Below are positions 1 to 6,551 of a stretch of DNA of 11,643 bases, one piece after another. The stretch spans positions 1 through 11,643 of the forward strand of contig JAEHDT010000159.1 in assembly GCA_016880225.1 (NCBI GenBank). Direction: 5' to 3'. A model generated the notes under the pieces. The model worked only from the letters and a program-made list of their open reading frames with translations. It was not told where the DNA came from and made no database searches. The position numbers and the translations under genes were made by a program. This DNA comes from Gemmatimonadota bacterium. GTDB lineage: Bacteria; Gemmatimonadota; Gemmatimonadetes; Gemmatimonadales; GWC2-71-9. Each line of letters starts with the position of its first letter. Positions within the stretch are counted from its first letter, which is position 1.

Positions 1-27
1 GGGGGGGGGGGGGGGGGGGGGGGGGGG
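1..27. other. 27-base poly-G run, probable sequencing/assembly artefact
   Basis: The window opens with 27 consecutive G residues and then changes abruptly into ordinary coding sequence. Long terminal poly-G is a known artefact of two-colour Illumina chemistry, where no signal is called as G, and it can survive at the end of a contig. The receptor reading frame runs through it as glycine codons, but that translation should not be believed. I infer that this is a true contig edge and that the natural sequence upstream is missing. Confidence 0.8.
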
Positions 28-29
28 AC

Positions 30-893
30 GGTGCCACGGTGTATCATGTTCGCACGGTGAGTGACCCGCGCCGGCTCGGCCGGACCGGCGCGGCACTCGA
101 ATACGAGGTGCACCCTGCCGCCCCGGTTGGTGTGGTGCTGGGCTATGCCCACGACTGGCTTGCCAAGGATTCCGCGGGTCGCGACGCGGCGCCGTCGTAC
201 TCCGCCGGCGTGTACTACGACGTCACCCCGCGCACCCGGCTCCGGGCCGCCGCGTCCCGTCGCATCCGGTTCCCGACCGTCAGCCAGCTGTACGATCCGA
301 CCGGGGGCAACCCAGCGCTGTCGAGCGAGCGCGCCACGGAGTACGACGCAGGCATCGAGCAGGAGCTCGCCTCGGGCTCGCGGGCGTCGCTCAGCGTGTA
401 CCACACCGACGTGTACGGCTACATCGAGCGGCCCGCGCCGGGGCAGCCGTTCGCCAACTTCAGCGCGTACCGGTTCCGCGGCGCCGAGCTGACGGCCGAG
501 ACCGCAGCCTTCGCCCGCCTGCTGCTGCGGGGGGGCTACACATTTCTCGATACCCACGACCGCTCGCCCGGCGCCCAGTTCCAGGCCCTGCAGTACCGCC
601 CGCGCCACAAGGCGACCCTGGAGGCCCGCTATGCTCTCCCGGGCGGCCCCGCCGTCGTCGCCTCGATCATGCGGGTGGACGGTCAAGTGTATTTCTCACG
701 CACTACCCCGCGACGCGAGGCCGACCTGGCCGGCTACACCCTCGTGAACGTCCGCCTCACACAAGCCTTCTGGGAGCGGGCGGCGACTCTCTACGTGGGA
801 GCCGACAACCTCCTCAACCAAGCATATCAAGAGGAATACGGCTACCCGCAGGCCGCGCGCGCCGTCTACGCCGGGGCGGTGGTGCACTGGTGA
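30..893 (+). CDS. TonB-dependent outer-membrane receptor, C-terminal barrel fragment (5'-truncated)
   Basis: This is the last ~285 residues of a TonB-dependent receptor, an outer-membrane channel that imports scarce ligands such as cobalamin, siderophores or other nutrients. The frame is open to the poly-G edge. The GTG at 39 is only the first possible start codon, so the signal peptide, TonB box and plug domain are absent. Barrel hallmarks counted from that GTG: an RIRFPTVSQLYD stretch followed by GNPALSSERATEYDAG (about residues 75-105), typical of the BtuB/FepA/CirA group; alternating aromatic beta strands; and the C-terminal signature GADNLLNQAYQEEYGYP, ending in HW. A terminal aromatic residue is the usual outer-membrane insertion signal. 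Its TGA overlaps the GTG start of the next gene. The ligand cannot be read from this part. The downstream S-component-like gene suggests a vitamin-like compound, which is inference. Confidence 0.9.
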   Translation, partial: GATVYHVRTVSDPRRLGRTGAALEYEVHPAAPVGVVLGYAHDWLAKDSAGRDAAPSYSAGVYYDVTPRTRLRAAASRRIRFPTVSQLYDPTGGNPALSSERATEYDAGIEQELASGSRASLSVYHTDVYGYIERPAPGQPFANFSAYRFRGAELTAETAAFARLLLRGGYTFLDTHDRSPGAQFQALQYRPRHKATLEARYALPGGPAVVASIMRVDGQVYFSRTTPRREADLAGYTLVNVRLTQAFWERAATLYVGADNLLNQAYQEEYGYPQAARAVYAGAVVHW

Positions 894-1519
894 CGAGCTT
901 TGACACCGTGAGAACGGGAATCCTGCCCGTGGACGAGGCGCTGCGGGCGACGTCGCGCCTGCCGCCGCTCGGGGCGGGACACGAGACCGTGCGACGCCTC
1001 GAGCTGACGGCGCTCGTACTCGCTGGAAGCGCCGCAGCACTGCTGACCCACCTGCTGCGGCTCCGGCTCGGCATACCTGGGAGCAGCATCGTCTTCGCCA
1101 TCCTGCCACTGGCGCTTGGCTTCGCGCTCGTGCCGCGCCGCGGCGCGGGCGCCGTGATGTCCGGCGCGGCCCTCGCGACCACGGCCGTCCTCGGCGTCGC
1201 CGGGGTGCGTCTCGACGGGATTGGCGCGGTCACGAGCCTGACCGTCGCCGGCCCGCTGCTCGACCTCGCCTGGCGATGGGGCCAGGCGGGTGGCTGGCGG
1301 CTGTACCGCAGCTTCGTCCTGGCGGGAGCCGCGAGCAACGCCGCCGCATTCGTCGTGCGCGCCGCCGCCAAAGCGCTCGAGCTGCCGGGCGGAAGCGTCG
1401 GAGGCTCGTTCCACGCCTGGTGGCCGCGGGCCATCGCGACCTACGCGGCTGCGGGGCTGATCGCGGGCTTGGTAGCCGCCGCGGCGTGGTTCCGGCTGCG
1501 CGCCGGAGCGCGACAGTGA
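890..1519 (+). CDS. Six-helix membrane protein, ECF-transporter S-component-like
   Basis: A 209-residue integral membrane protein. The GTG start at 890 forms a GTGA overlap with the receptor stop, which suggests translational coupling; no clear Shine-Dalgarno is visible. A soluble N-terminal ~35 residues precedes about six hydrophobic segments, near residues 38-56, 65-83, 88-105, 110-128, 140-160 and 182-202. The small size, six helices, Ala/Gly-rich helices and the LGIPGSSIVF stretch entering helix 2 resemble substrate-binding S components of energy-coupling-factor (ECF) transporters, which bind vitamins and need a shared EcfT/EcfA motor. No motor gene lies in this window. Fold assignment is by general resemblance only; another small permease family is possible. 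Being co-translated with an outer-membrane receptor, it is plausibly the inner-membrane step for the same ligand. Confidence 0.55.
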   Translation: MTSFDTVRTGILPVDEALRATSRLPPLGAGHETVRRLELTALVLAGSAAALLTHLLRLRLGIPGSSIVFAILPLALGFALVPRRGAGAVMSGAALATTAVLGVAGVRLDGIGAVTSLTVAGPLLDLAWRWGQAGGWRLYRSFVLAGAASNAAAFVVRAAAKALELPGGSVGGSFHAWWPRAIATYAAAGLIAGLVAAAAWFRLRAGARQ

Positions 1520-2232
1520 TCTACCTCGGCGTCGACGACACCGACATGCCGGGAACGCCGGGCACGAATCAGCTGGCGCGGCGGCTGATAGCCGCTCTTC
1601 CGGCCGGCTTCGGTCTGCGGGTTGCGTTGCGGCACCAGCTCTTTTTCGACTCTCGCGTCCCCTACACGAGCAAAAACGGCAGCGCGTCGCTGCTCCTGGA
1701 CGCGGCACCCGGGCGACGCGCCGCAGACCTCCTCCCCGTGCTGCGCCGGGAGATGCAGCAGTGGTATCAGCCGGGAAGCGATCCCGGCCTGTGCGCCGCC
1801 GACCGGGTGCCGGTCGTGATCGGCGAGTTCGGCCGCCGCTGCCAGCGCGAAGTCGTGCGGCAGGACGAAGCCCGAGCTCTCGCACGGGCGCACGGCGTGC
1901 ACCTCGAGGGCCTGGGAGGCACGGAGGACGGCGTGATCGGCGCGCTCGCGGCGGTGGGTCTACTGGCGGGCGGCGACGACGGTCGCGTGGTTCACCTTCC
2001 GGGGTGGAGCTGGCCCGACGGCTTCGCGGGACCGCAGCGACTCGACGCCGTGCTGCGGCGCGGCGTCGACGAGATACGGCAGGCGACGGGGGACGAGCCC
2101 GTGACCGACGGCGTTGTGGACGTTGGCAAGCACCTGCGGCCGAGCTTTCGAGGCGGTCGGGTGGTGCTGTTCGTCGAGCCGTGCGGAAACGGCGCGACGC
2201 CGACCGCCTGGAGGGCCGTCAAGCTACCATAG
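1516..2232 (+). CDS. TiaS-like (TCKD-type kinase domain) protein of unknown substrate
   Basis: A 238-residue soluble protein starting with GTG at 1516, which overlaps the previous stop as GTGA. The frame is open further upstream, but homology-like sequence begins exactly here (MIYLGVDDTD). Two stretches resemble archaeal TiaS, the tRNA-Ile2 agmatidine synthase: the N-terminal GVDDTD at residues 5-10 followed by a Thr-rich turn (PGTPGTNQLA, 12-21), and GTEDGVIGALAAVGLL at 135-150, which matches the glycine-rich IGALAAIG element of the TiaS kinase-like domain. TiaS uses this domain to activate its target with phosphate from ATP. This protein is much shorter than TiaS (about 420 residues) and lacks room for the OB-fold and zinc-ribbon tRNA-binding parts. 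Bacteria normally use lysidine (TilS) for this tRNA. I infer a repurposed ATP-dependent enzyme acting on the ligand imported by the two upstream genes; the reaction is unknown. Confidence 0.7.
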   Translation: MIYLGVDDTDMPGTPGTNQLARRLIAALPAGFGLRVALRHQLFFDSRVPYTSKNGSASLLLDAAPGRRAADLLPVLRREMQQWYQPGSDPGLCAADRVPVVIGEFGRRCQREVVRQDEARALARAHGVHLEGLGGTEDGVIGALAAVGLLAGGDDGRVVHLPGWSWPDGFAGPQRLDAVLRRGVDEIRQATGDEPVTDGVVDVGKHLRPSFRGGRVVLFVEPCGNGATPTAWRAVKLP

Positions 2233-2252
2233 GTTGCGCGCCGCTAAGGGCA

Positions 2253-2816
2253 TCACGCCCCCGGCGAGCGCGCTGCCTCCGCCACAGCCTCCACCTCGCC
2301 CAAAGCGCGGTCGAGAATGGCCACGAGACGCTGCCGCGTGGCTTCGTCGCGCGCCTTCCATCCGGCGCGGTACGCGGCGCGGGCGAGGCGACCCAGGGAG
2401 CGATTCAGGTCCGCCATACCTCCGCCCAGCGTGCGGTCCACCGCCTCGCGCACGCGGTCGAAGATGTCATCCACTACGTCGCGGTGCTCATCGAGAAACT
2501 TGCGTCCGGCGTCGGTGATCTCGTACACCTTTTTTCCATTCACGTCCTTCGCGCCGACCAGTCCCTCGTCCTCGAGCAATTGCAGCGTGGGATAGACGGT
2601 GCCGGGCGACGGCGAGTAGCAGCCGTGCAGCTGCTCCTCCAGCTCCTTCATCACCTCGTAGCCGTGGCGCGGCTTGTCCTTGACGAGCTTCAGGATCACG
2701 TACTTCATGTCGCCCGATTCGAACCACTGACGGCGGCGCGCTCGCGGCCCGGCCCAGAAGAAGCCGCGCGGTCCGAACCCAAACGCGAACGAGTTCCATC
2801 CAAACGGTCGTGGCAT
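2253..2816 (-). CDS. PadR-family transcriptional regulator
   Basis: A 187-residue winged-helix repressor of the PadR family, which usually responds to phenolics, drugs or envelope signals. The winged-helix domain spans about residues 36-110. Diagnostic stretches are RHGYEVMKELEE (50-61), the recognition-helix region SPSPGTVYPTLQLLEDEGLV (68-87) and the wing NGKKVYEITDAGRKFL (93-108). A helical C-terminal part (about 112-185) should form the dimer arm. The N-terminus is rich in Gly, Phe and Trp and then Arg (residues 5-30), an extension often seen in this family. The ATG at 2816 has a GGAG six bases upstream. It converges on the TiaS-like gene (20-bp gap) and diverges from the HDO/kinase pair. 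A perfect palindrome within its own promoter indicates autorepression. The effector is unknown. Confidence 0.93.
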   Translation of the reverse strand: MPRPFGWNSFAFGFGPRGFFWAGPRARRRQWFESGDMKYVILKLVKDKPRHGYEVMKELEEQLHGCYSPSPGTVYPTLQLLEDEGLVGAKDVNGKKVYEITDAGRKFLDEHRDVVDDIFDRVREAVDRTLGGGMADLNRSLGRLARAAYRAGWKARDEATRQRLVAILDRALGEVEAVAEAARSPGA

Positions 2817-2844
2817 GCTGTGCTCCGGTATTCGATGTAACGTG

Positions 2845-2874
2845 AAGATATTGCTCGACGATATATCGTGTCAA
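2845..2874 (-). promoter_or_regulatory. padR promoter (sigma70-like)
   Basis: Read on the minus strand, TTGACA (2874-2869) matches the -35 consensus fully. After an 18-bp spacer, TATCTT (2850-2845) is a 4/6 match to -10. This predicts a transcript start near 2838, about 20 bases before the padR ATG at 2816, leaving room for its GGAG ribosome-binding site. The spacer contains the 12-bp palindrome annotated separately. Confidence 0.6.
2858..2869. promoter_or_regulatory. Perfect 12-bp palindrome ACGATATATCGT, probable PadR operator
   Basis: ACGATATATCGT is a perfect inverted repeat, and it is AT-rich in an otherwise GC-rich region. It sits between the -35 and -10 of the padR promoter and overlaps the last base of the -35, so a bound dimer would block RNA polymerase. 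PadR proteins commonly bind short dyads and repress their own genes. It lies about 70-90 bp upstream of the predicted promoter of the divergent HDO gene, so control of that gene is possible but not shown. Confidence 0.6.
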
Positions 2875-2936
2875 GTCAGGTAACTGCGCTCACAGCCTTG
2901 TGGTCGGCCTTCACACAACTTGTCGGGCCGCATGAA

Positions 2937-2967
2937 TTTGTGCGCCGGGGGCGGGGCGCTAGATTTG
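2937..2967 (+). promoter_or_regulatory. Candidate promoter for HDO/kinase operon, Bacteroidota-like TTTG-N19-TAnnTTTG
   Basis: TTTG at 2937-2940 and TAGATTTG at 2960-2967 are separated by 19 bases. This is the spacing and form of the -33/-7 promoter described for Bacteroidota (TTTG and TAnnTTTG). By sigma70 criteria it is weaker (TAGATT, 4/6). It predicts a transcript start near 2973 and a leader of about 50 bases that includes the strong AAGGAG at 3012-3017. It is based on pattern matching only. Confidence 0.45.
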
Positions 2968-3022
2968 GACCCCGCGCTCCACCCCTATTTCCCATTGCCG
3001 CAGCGCCCTGGAAGGAGATCCG

Positions 3023-3697
3023 ATGTCCGTACAGGTGACCCCCCACCCAAGATGGGTGGCCGACCTGGATGCCGCTTTGGACCCGGGCCGCGAGGCGATT
3101 CTCAACACGCAGGTCATTGTCGATGCGTCGGAGAATCAGCTGGCGGACGGCCGGATCCAGAATTTCCTCGTGGCGTTCTATCCGATCATCCGCGATTTCC
3201 CCCAGTGGCTGCAGCTGCTGCTGGACCGCTCGCCCGAGGACGGCAAGGTCTTCTTCCGGGACAACATCCGCGTGGAGAAGCGGCACGACGCCATGTGGCG
3301 CGCCATGGGGGACGGCTTTAACGTCCCCAAAGAGCGGTTTCAGGTGCCCGAGCCGATGATCCCCGCAGTGAAGGCCTTCCACGGCTATCTGACGGACATG
3401 TGCCGCGGCGCCACATTCGGCGCGGCGGTGTCGGCGACCAACTACGCGGTGGAAGGCGTGGCGCAGAAGATCTCGGAGAAGGCGCTGCGGGGCCTTGCGA
3501 AGAACGAGAAGATCGGGCCGCGCGGGCGTTGGTGGCTCGAGGAGCACGCCAAGTACGACGACGAGCACCCGATCCACGCGCTCGAGATCATCAAGAACTG
3601 CGTCAAGCGGGGCGAGGGGCCGCAGGGCGTGACGGATTCGGCGTTGAAGAGCCTGGGTCTGATGAAAGATGCCATGGTGGCCTCGTACGACTCATGA
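3023..3697 (+). CDS. Heme-oxygenase-like diiron oxidase fold (HDO; TenA/PqqC/CADD-related) protein
   Basis: A 224-residue, mostly helical protein. The ATG at 3023 is set by a strong AAGGAG five bases upstream (3012-3017). It resembles the iron-containing redox branch of the TenA/PqqC/CADD superfamily. A complete candidate ligand set is visible: E85 and H88 (EKRH), E144 (NYAVEG), and H175, D179, H182 in HAKYDDEH, which is H-x3-D-x2-H. From memory this arrangement matches known HDO enzymes such as UndA (ExxH plus H-x3-D-x2-H), so a non-heme diiron oxidase or oxygenase is likely. Family members perform C-C or C-N cleavage and similar O2-dependent reactions; the substrate here is unknown. Its stop overlaps the kinase start (ATGA, 3694-3697), so the two products are probably made together. 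A non-catalytic sensory role is also possible. Confidence 0.75.
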   Translation: MSVQVTPHPRWVADLDAALDPGREAILNTQVIVDASENQLADGRIQNFLVAFYPIIRDFPQWLQLLLDRSPEDGKVFFRDNIRVEKRHDAMWRAMGDGFNVPKERFQVPEPMIPAVKAFHGYLTDMCRGATFGAAVSATNYAVEGVAQKISEKALRGLAKNEKIGPRGRWWLEEHAKYDDEHPIHALEIIKNCVKRGEGPQGVTDSALKSLGLMKDAMVASYDS

Positions 3698-5613
3698 GTA
3701 AGGGGCGGCGCATTTCGCCGACCCGGGGGGCGCCGCCGTCCGCGTCGGCATCCAAGGCGGCGGTGTCACGGCCGCACGATGCGATGCGTGTCGCCGCGGA
3801 GATCGTCGCGGCCCTCGCCGACGCGGTGGTGGTGACCGGCGTCGACCGGCACGTGCTGACGGCCAACCGTGCGGCGGCCGCGCTGTTCGGCCGCCCGCTC
3901 GACGACCTCCCCGGCACACCCATCGACGATCTCGTCGCCAGCGCCGAGCGGGAGCACGTCGCCGAGCGCGAGCACCGGGCGGTGGAGGGCGAAGCACAGC
4001 GGTACGAGACGAAAATCGTCGCGGCCACGGGCGAGGAGCGGATCGTGGCGGTCTCGACGACGCCCCTCGTGGTGGAGGGCGAGCTGCTGGGCACCGTGGC
4101 GACGCTGCGCGACATCACGGAGCAGAAGCGCGCCCAGGAGACCCTGGCCCGCTCGGAAGCGCGCTACCGCAACCTGTTCGAGTCGGCGTCGGACGCGATC
4201 GCGACGTTCGATGCGAACGGCCGCTTCACCACCTTCAATCATGCGGCGGAGATCATCTCCGGGTACCGCCGCGAGGAGCTGCTGGGTCAGTGGTTCGCCC
4301 CCATGCTTCCCGACGACGAGCTGCCGAAGGCGCTGGGCCACTTCCAGAAAGCGCTGGCTGGGGAAACCGGCCTGTTCGAGACGAATTTCTACCGTAAGGA
4401 CGGCGAGGTCCGCACCATCCAGGTGACCTACTCGACGCCGCAGCTCGACGAGGAAGTGTTGTGCGTGATCCGTGACGTCACCGACCAGAAGATGTTGCAG
4501 GAACAGCTGATCCAGTCGGAGAAGATGTCGGCGATCGGGCAGCTCGTGTCGGGCGTGGCGCACGAGCTGAACAACCCGCTCGCCGGAATCTCCGCCTTCG
4601 CGCAGCTGCTACTCTCCGAGAAGCGGTTTCCACCGGACCAGCGCACCGCCGCGGAGATGATCTACGCCGAGGCGCGGCGCGCGTCGCGCATCGTGCAGAA
4701 CCTCCTGACGTTCGCGCGGCAGCACAAGCCGGAGCGCACGCCCACTTCCGTCAACCAGGTGCTGGACGACACGCTCGAGCTGCGCGGCTACGAGCTGCGG
4801 GTGCGCGGCATCGACGTGCAGCGGGACTACGACGAGCAGGTGGCGGAGACGATGGCGGACGCGCACCAGCTGCAACAGGTGTTCCTGAACCTGATCACGA
4901 ACGCCGAGCAGGCGATGGAGCGCGCCGAGCGCGACCAGCAACGTCTCACCGTGCGGACGCGCCGCGCCGCGGACATCATCCGCATCGAGGTCGAAGACAC
5001 GGGCCCCGGCATCCCGCCCAATCTGTTGGAGCGCATCTTCAACCCGTTCTTCACCACCAAGCCCACCGGCTCGGGCACGGGACTGGGCCTCTCCATCTCC
5101 CTCGGCATCGTGCGGGAGCACGAGGGGCGCATCTGGGCGGAGAACGCGCCGCACGGCGGCGCGCGCTTCGTGATCGAACTGCCGATCGTGACGCCGCGGA
5201 GCACCGGGGACTTCCAGAGCACGCCGGCGGTCCATCCCGTCACCGATCGCCTGCACGTGCTGGTGGTGGACGACGAGGCGTCGGTGCGGGTGGCGCTGCA
5301 GCGCTATCTGTCGAGCCGGGGCCACGAGGTGGAAACGACCGCCAGCGGCAAGGAAGCGCTCGCCCGCATGCGCGAGGATGCGTTCGACGCCGTCATCATC
5401 GACATGCGGATGCCGGACCTGTCCGGCGAGCAGCTGTTCGGCGAGCTCAAGGCCCGCGACCCGTCCTACGCCGACCGCGTGATCTTCACGACGGGACAGC
5501 TGGTGGACGACAGTGTGCGGGGCTTCCTCGCCTCGACGGGACGGCCCTGCGTACCCAAGCCGTTCGAGTTCAGCGCCTTCGACCAGGTCCTGCCGGCGCG
5601 CCGCGCCTCCTGA
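3694..5613 (+). CDS. Soluble hybrid sensor histidine kinase, PAS-PAS-HisKA-HATPase-REC
   Basis: A 639-residue kinase. The ATG at 3694 is chosen because it overlaps the HDO stop as ATGA, and the frame upstream is only a shadow of that gene. Order of domains: a Ser/Ala-rich N-terminus (1-28); PAS1 (about 30-147); PAS2 (about 150-268, RYRNLFESASDAIATFDANG); HisKA with phospho-acceptor His290 in SGVAHELNNPLAG; an HATPase domain with N-box N399/N403, G1 box DTGPGI (435-440), F-box NPFFTTK (450-456) and G2 box GTGLGLS (461-467); and a C-terminal receiver (519-639) with acidic D526/D527, phospho-acceptor D570, T599/T600 and K622. No membrane segment is apparent, so it senses a cytoplasmic signal through the PAS domains. 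Phosphate could pass from His290 to Asp570 and then to a partner encoded elsewhere. No output regulator is adjacent. Translational coupling suggests the HDO protein provides or modifies the signal. Confidence 0.93.
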   Translation: MSKGRRISPTRGAPPSASASKAAVSRPHDAMRVAAEIVAALADAVVVTGVDRHVLTANRAAAALFGRPLDDLPGTPIDDLVASAEREHVAEREHRAVEGEAQRYETKIVAATGEERIVAVSTTPLVVEGELLGTVATLRDITEQKRAQETLARSEARYRNLFESASDAIATFDANGRFTTFNHAAEIISGYRREELLGQWFAPMLPDDELPKALGHFQKALAGETGLFETNFYRKDGEVRTIQVTYSTPQLDEEVLCVIRDVTDQKMLQEQLIQSEKMSAIGQLVSGVAHELNNPLAGISAFAQLLLSEKRFPPDQRTAAEMIYAEARRASRIVQNLLTFARQHKPERTPTSVNQVLDDTLELRGYELRVRGIDVQRDYDEQVAETMADAHQLQQVFLNLITNAEQAMERAERDQQRLTVRTRRAADIIRIEVEDTGPGIPPNLLERIFNPFFTTKPTGSGTGLGLSISLGIVREHEGRIWAENAPHGGARFVIELPIVTPRSTGDFQSTPAVHPVTDRLHVLVVDDEASVRVALQRYLSSRGHEVETTASGKEALARMREDAFDAVIIDMRMPDLSGEQLFGELKARDPSYADRVIFTTGQLVDDSVRGFLASTGRPCVPKPFEFSAFDQVLPARRAS

Positions 5614-5634
5614 GCCACGCGGCGCGCCGCGAAA

Positions 5635-6531
5635 TCAGGCGCGCTGCAGGTGCGGATGGCGGCGCAGCCGGAGCCGCCGCCAGCCGCTCTGCTCTTCCCG
5701 CTCCTCGTGCCGCTGGAACGACCGGTCCTCGCGTGAGGGGACCTTCCACGCCACGGTCATGCGCTTCTGCTTCCGCATGATCTCGATCGACACCGTCTCG
5801 CCCCGTTCGTACGATCGCAGGATCCGCATCGCGTGCTCCGGACTCGCAGGCTTCCGCCCCCCGATGGACAGGATCACGTCGCCGCCCTTCAGGGGCAGGC
5901 TCGAGTCTCCGGCGGCCTTCACGACCAGGACGCCCTCCTTGGTGCCGAAGTAATCGCCCAGGTCCGGGTTGAGGCTCACGAAGCGTAGGTCGCCCCAGGG
6001 CGATTCGAAGAACTCGAAGTTCATCTCCGGCATCCGGGGCATGACCATCGACCCGACCTCCGGCATGTCCATCATCAAGTGCGAAGAGCCCAGATTCTCC
6101 GCGACCAGGGTCGCCTTCTTCGAGTCGCCGCCCCGCCGGTACTCCACCTGGACGGTGTCGCCGGGCTCGAGCTTGCGGGCCAGCTCCACGAGCTTGGCCC
6201 CGGGGCCCGACTCGTCGTCGTCCTCCGCCTTCACGCTGGCGAGCGAGGTACCGTTGAAGGCGGTCACGATGTCGCCGACCTTGATGCCGGCTTTCTCGGC
6301 CGGCCCTCCCGGCGTCACCCCTTCGATCTTGGCGCCGATCTTGTCCGTCTGCGCGCTGGCGTCGGTCCGCACAATCACGCCGATCCGGCCCTGATGGTCG
6401 CTGAACGAAAATGCGAACGCCCGCGGCGCACGCCGCGCCCGGGGGGCCGGGGCCGGCGTCTCTTGCCCCAGGAGCCCGGTCGGCGGGGCCGCGAGCGCCA
6501 TGAGTGCGATGAGAATCCACTTCCGCTGCAT
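5635..6531 (-). CDS. Secreted tandem-PDZ protein of the ECF sigma operon
   Basis: A 298-residue protein. The frame is open upstream, but the ATG at 6531 is preferred: it is followed by a signal peptide (MQRKWILIALMALAAPP, cleavage around residue 23) and preceded by GGAGG about ten bases upstream. PDZ1 spans about 45-145 (GRIGVIV, then VTPGGPAEKAGIKVGDIVTAFNG). PDZ2 spans about 180-265 (YFGTKEGVLVV, then LKGGDVILSIGGRKP). A Met-rich linker (152-170) joins them. The last ~30 residues are rich in Arg, Glu and His (WRRLRLRRHPHLQRA). No trypsin-like catalytic domain is present, so it is not an HtrA/DegS protease by itself; PDZ domains bind exposed C-termini. It is the third gene after the sigma and anti-sigma genes (20-bp gap). 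I infer a periplasmic sensor or adaptor role in that stress circuit. Confidence 0.85.
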   Translation of the reverse strand: MQRKWILIALMALAAPPTGLLGQETPAPAPRARRAPRAFAFSFSDHQGRIGVIVRTDASAQTDKIGAKIEGVTPGGPAEKAGIKVGDIVTAFNGTSLASVKAEDDDESGPGAKLVELARKLEPGDTVQVEYRRGGDSKKATLVAENLGSSHLMMDMPEVGSMVMPRMPEMNFEFFESPWGDLRFVSLNPDLGDYFGTKEGVLVVKAAGDSSLPLKGGDVILSIGGRKPASPEHAMRILRSYERGETVSIEIMRKQKRMTVAWKVPSREDRSFQRHEEREEQSGWRRLRLRRHPHLQRA

Positions 6532-6551
6532 ACCCAATATCCCTCCGGGCC

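Noticed and set aside
1276..1515. Longer start for the TiaS-like protein
   Set aside because: The extra 80 codons are a shadow of the membrane-protein gene. The conserved start MIYLGVDDTD begins at the GTG at 1516.
866..1885. Long minus-strand open frame (339 codons) antisense to the membrane-protein and TiaS-like genes
   Set aside because: It is Arg/Gly/Ala-rich with no recognisable motif and spans the junction of two well-supported plus-strand genes. Such antisense frames are expected at this GC content.
2233..2252. Terminator between the convergent TiaS-like and padR genes
   Set aside because: The gap is only 20 bp and shows no stem-loop or T-run.
3400..3693. N-terminal extension of the hybrid kinase upstream of 3694
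   Set aside because: The frame is open, but its translation is an Arg/Gly/Ala-rich shadow of the HDO gene. The ATGA overlap at 3694 gives a natural start.
5618..5631. 14-bp perfect GC palindrome (CGCGGCGCGCCGCG) between the kinase and PDZ gene ends, as a bidirectional terminator
   Set aside because: It has no loop, so the hairpin would be short, and no T-run follows on either strand. Similar GC dyads are frequent by chance here.
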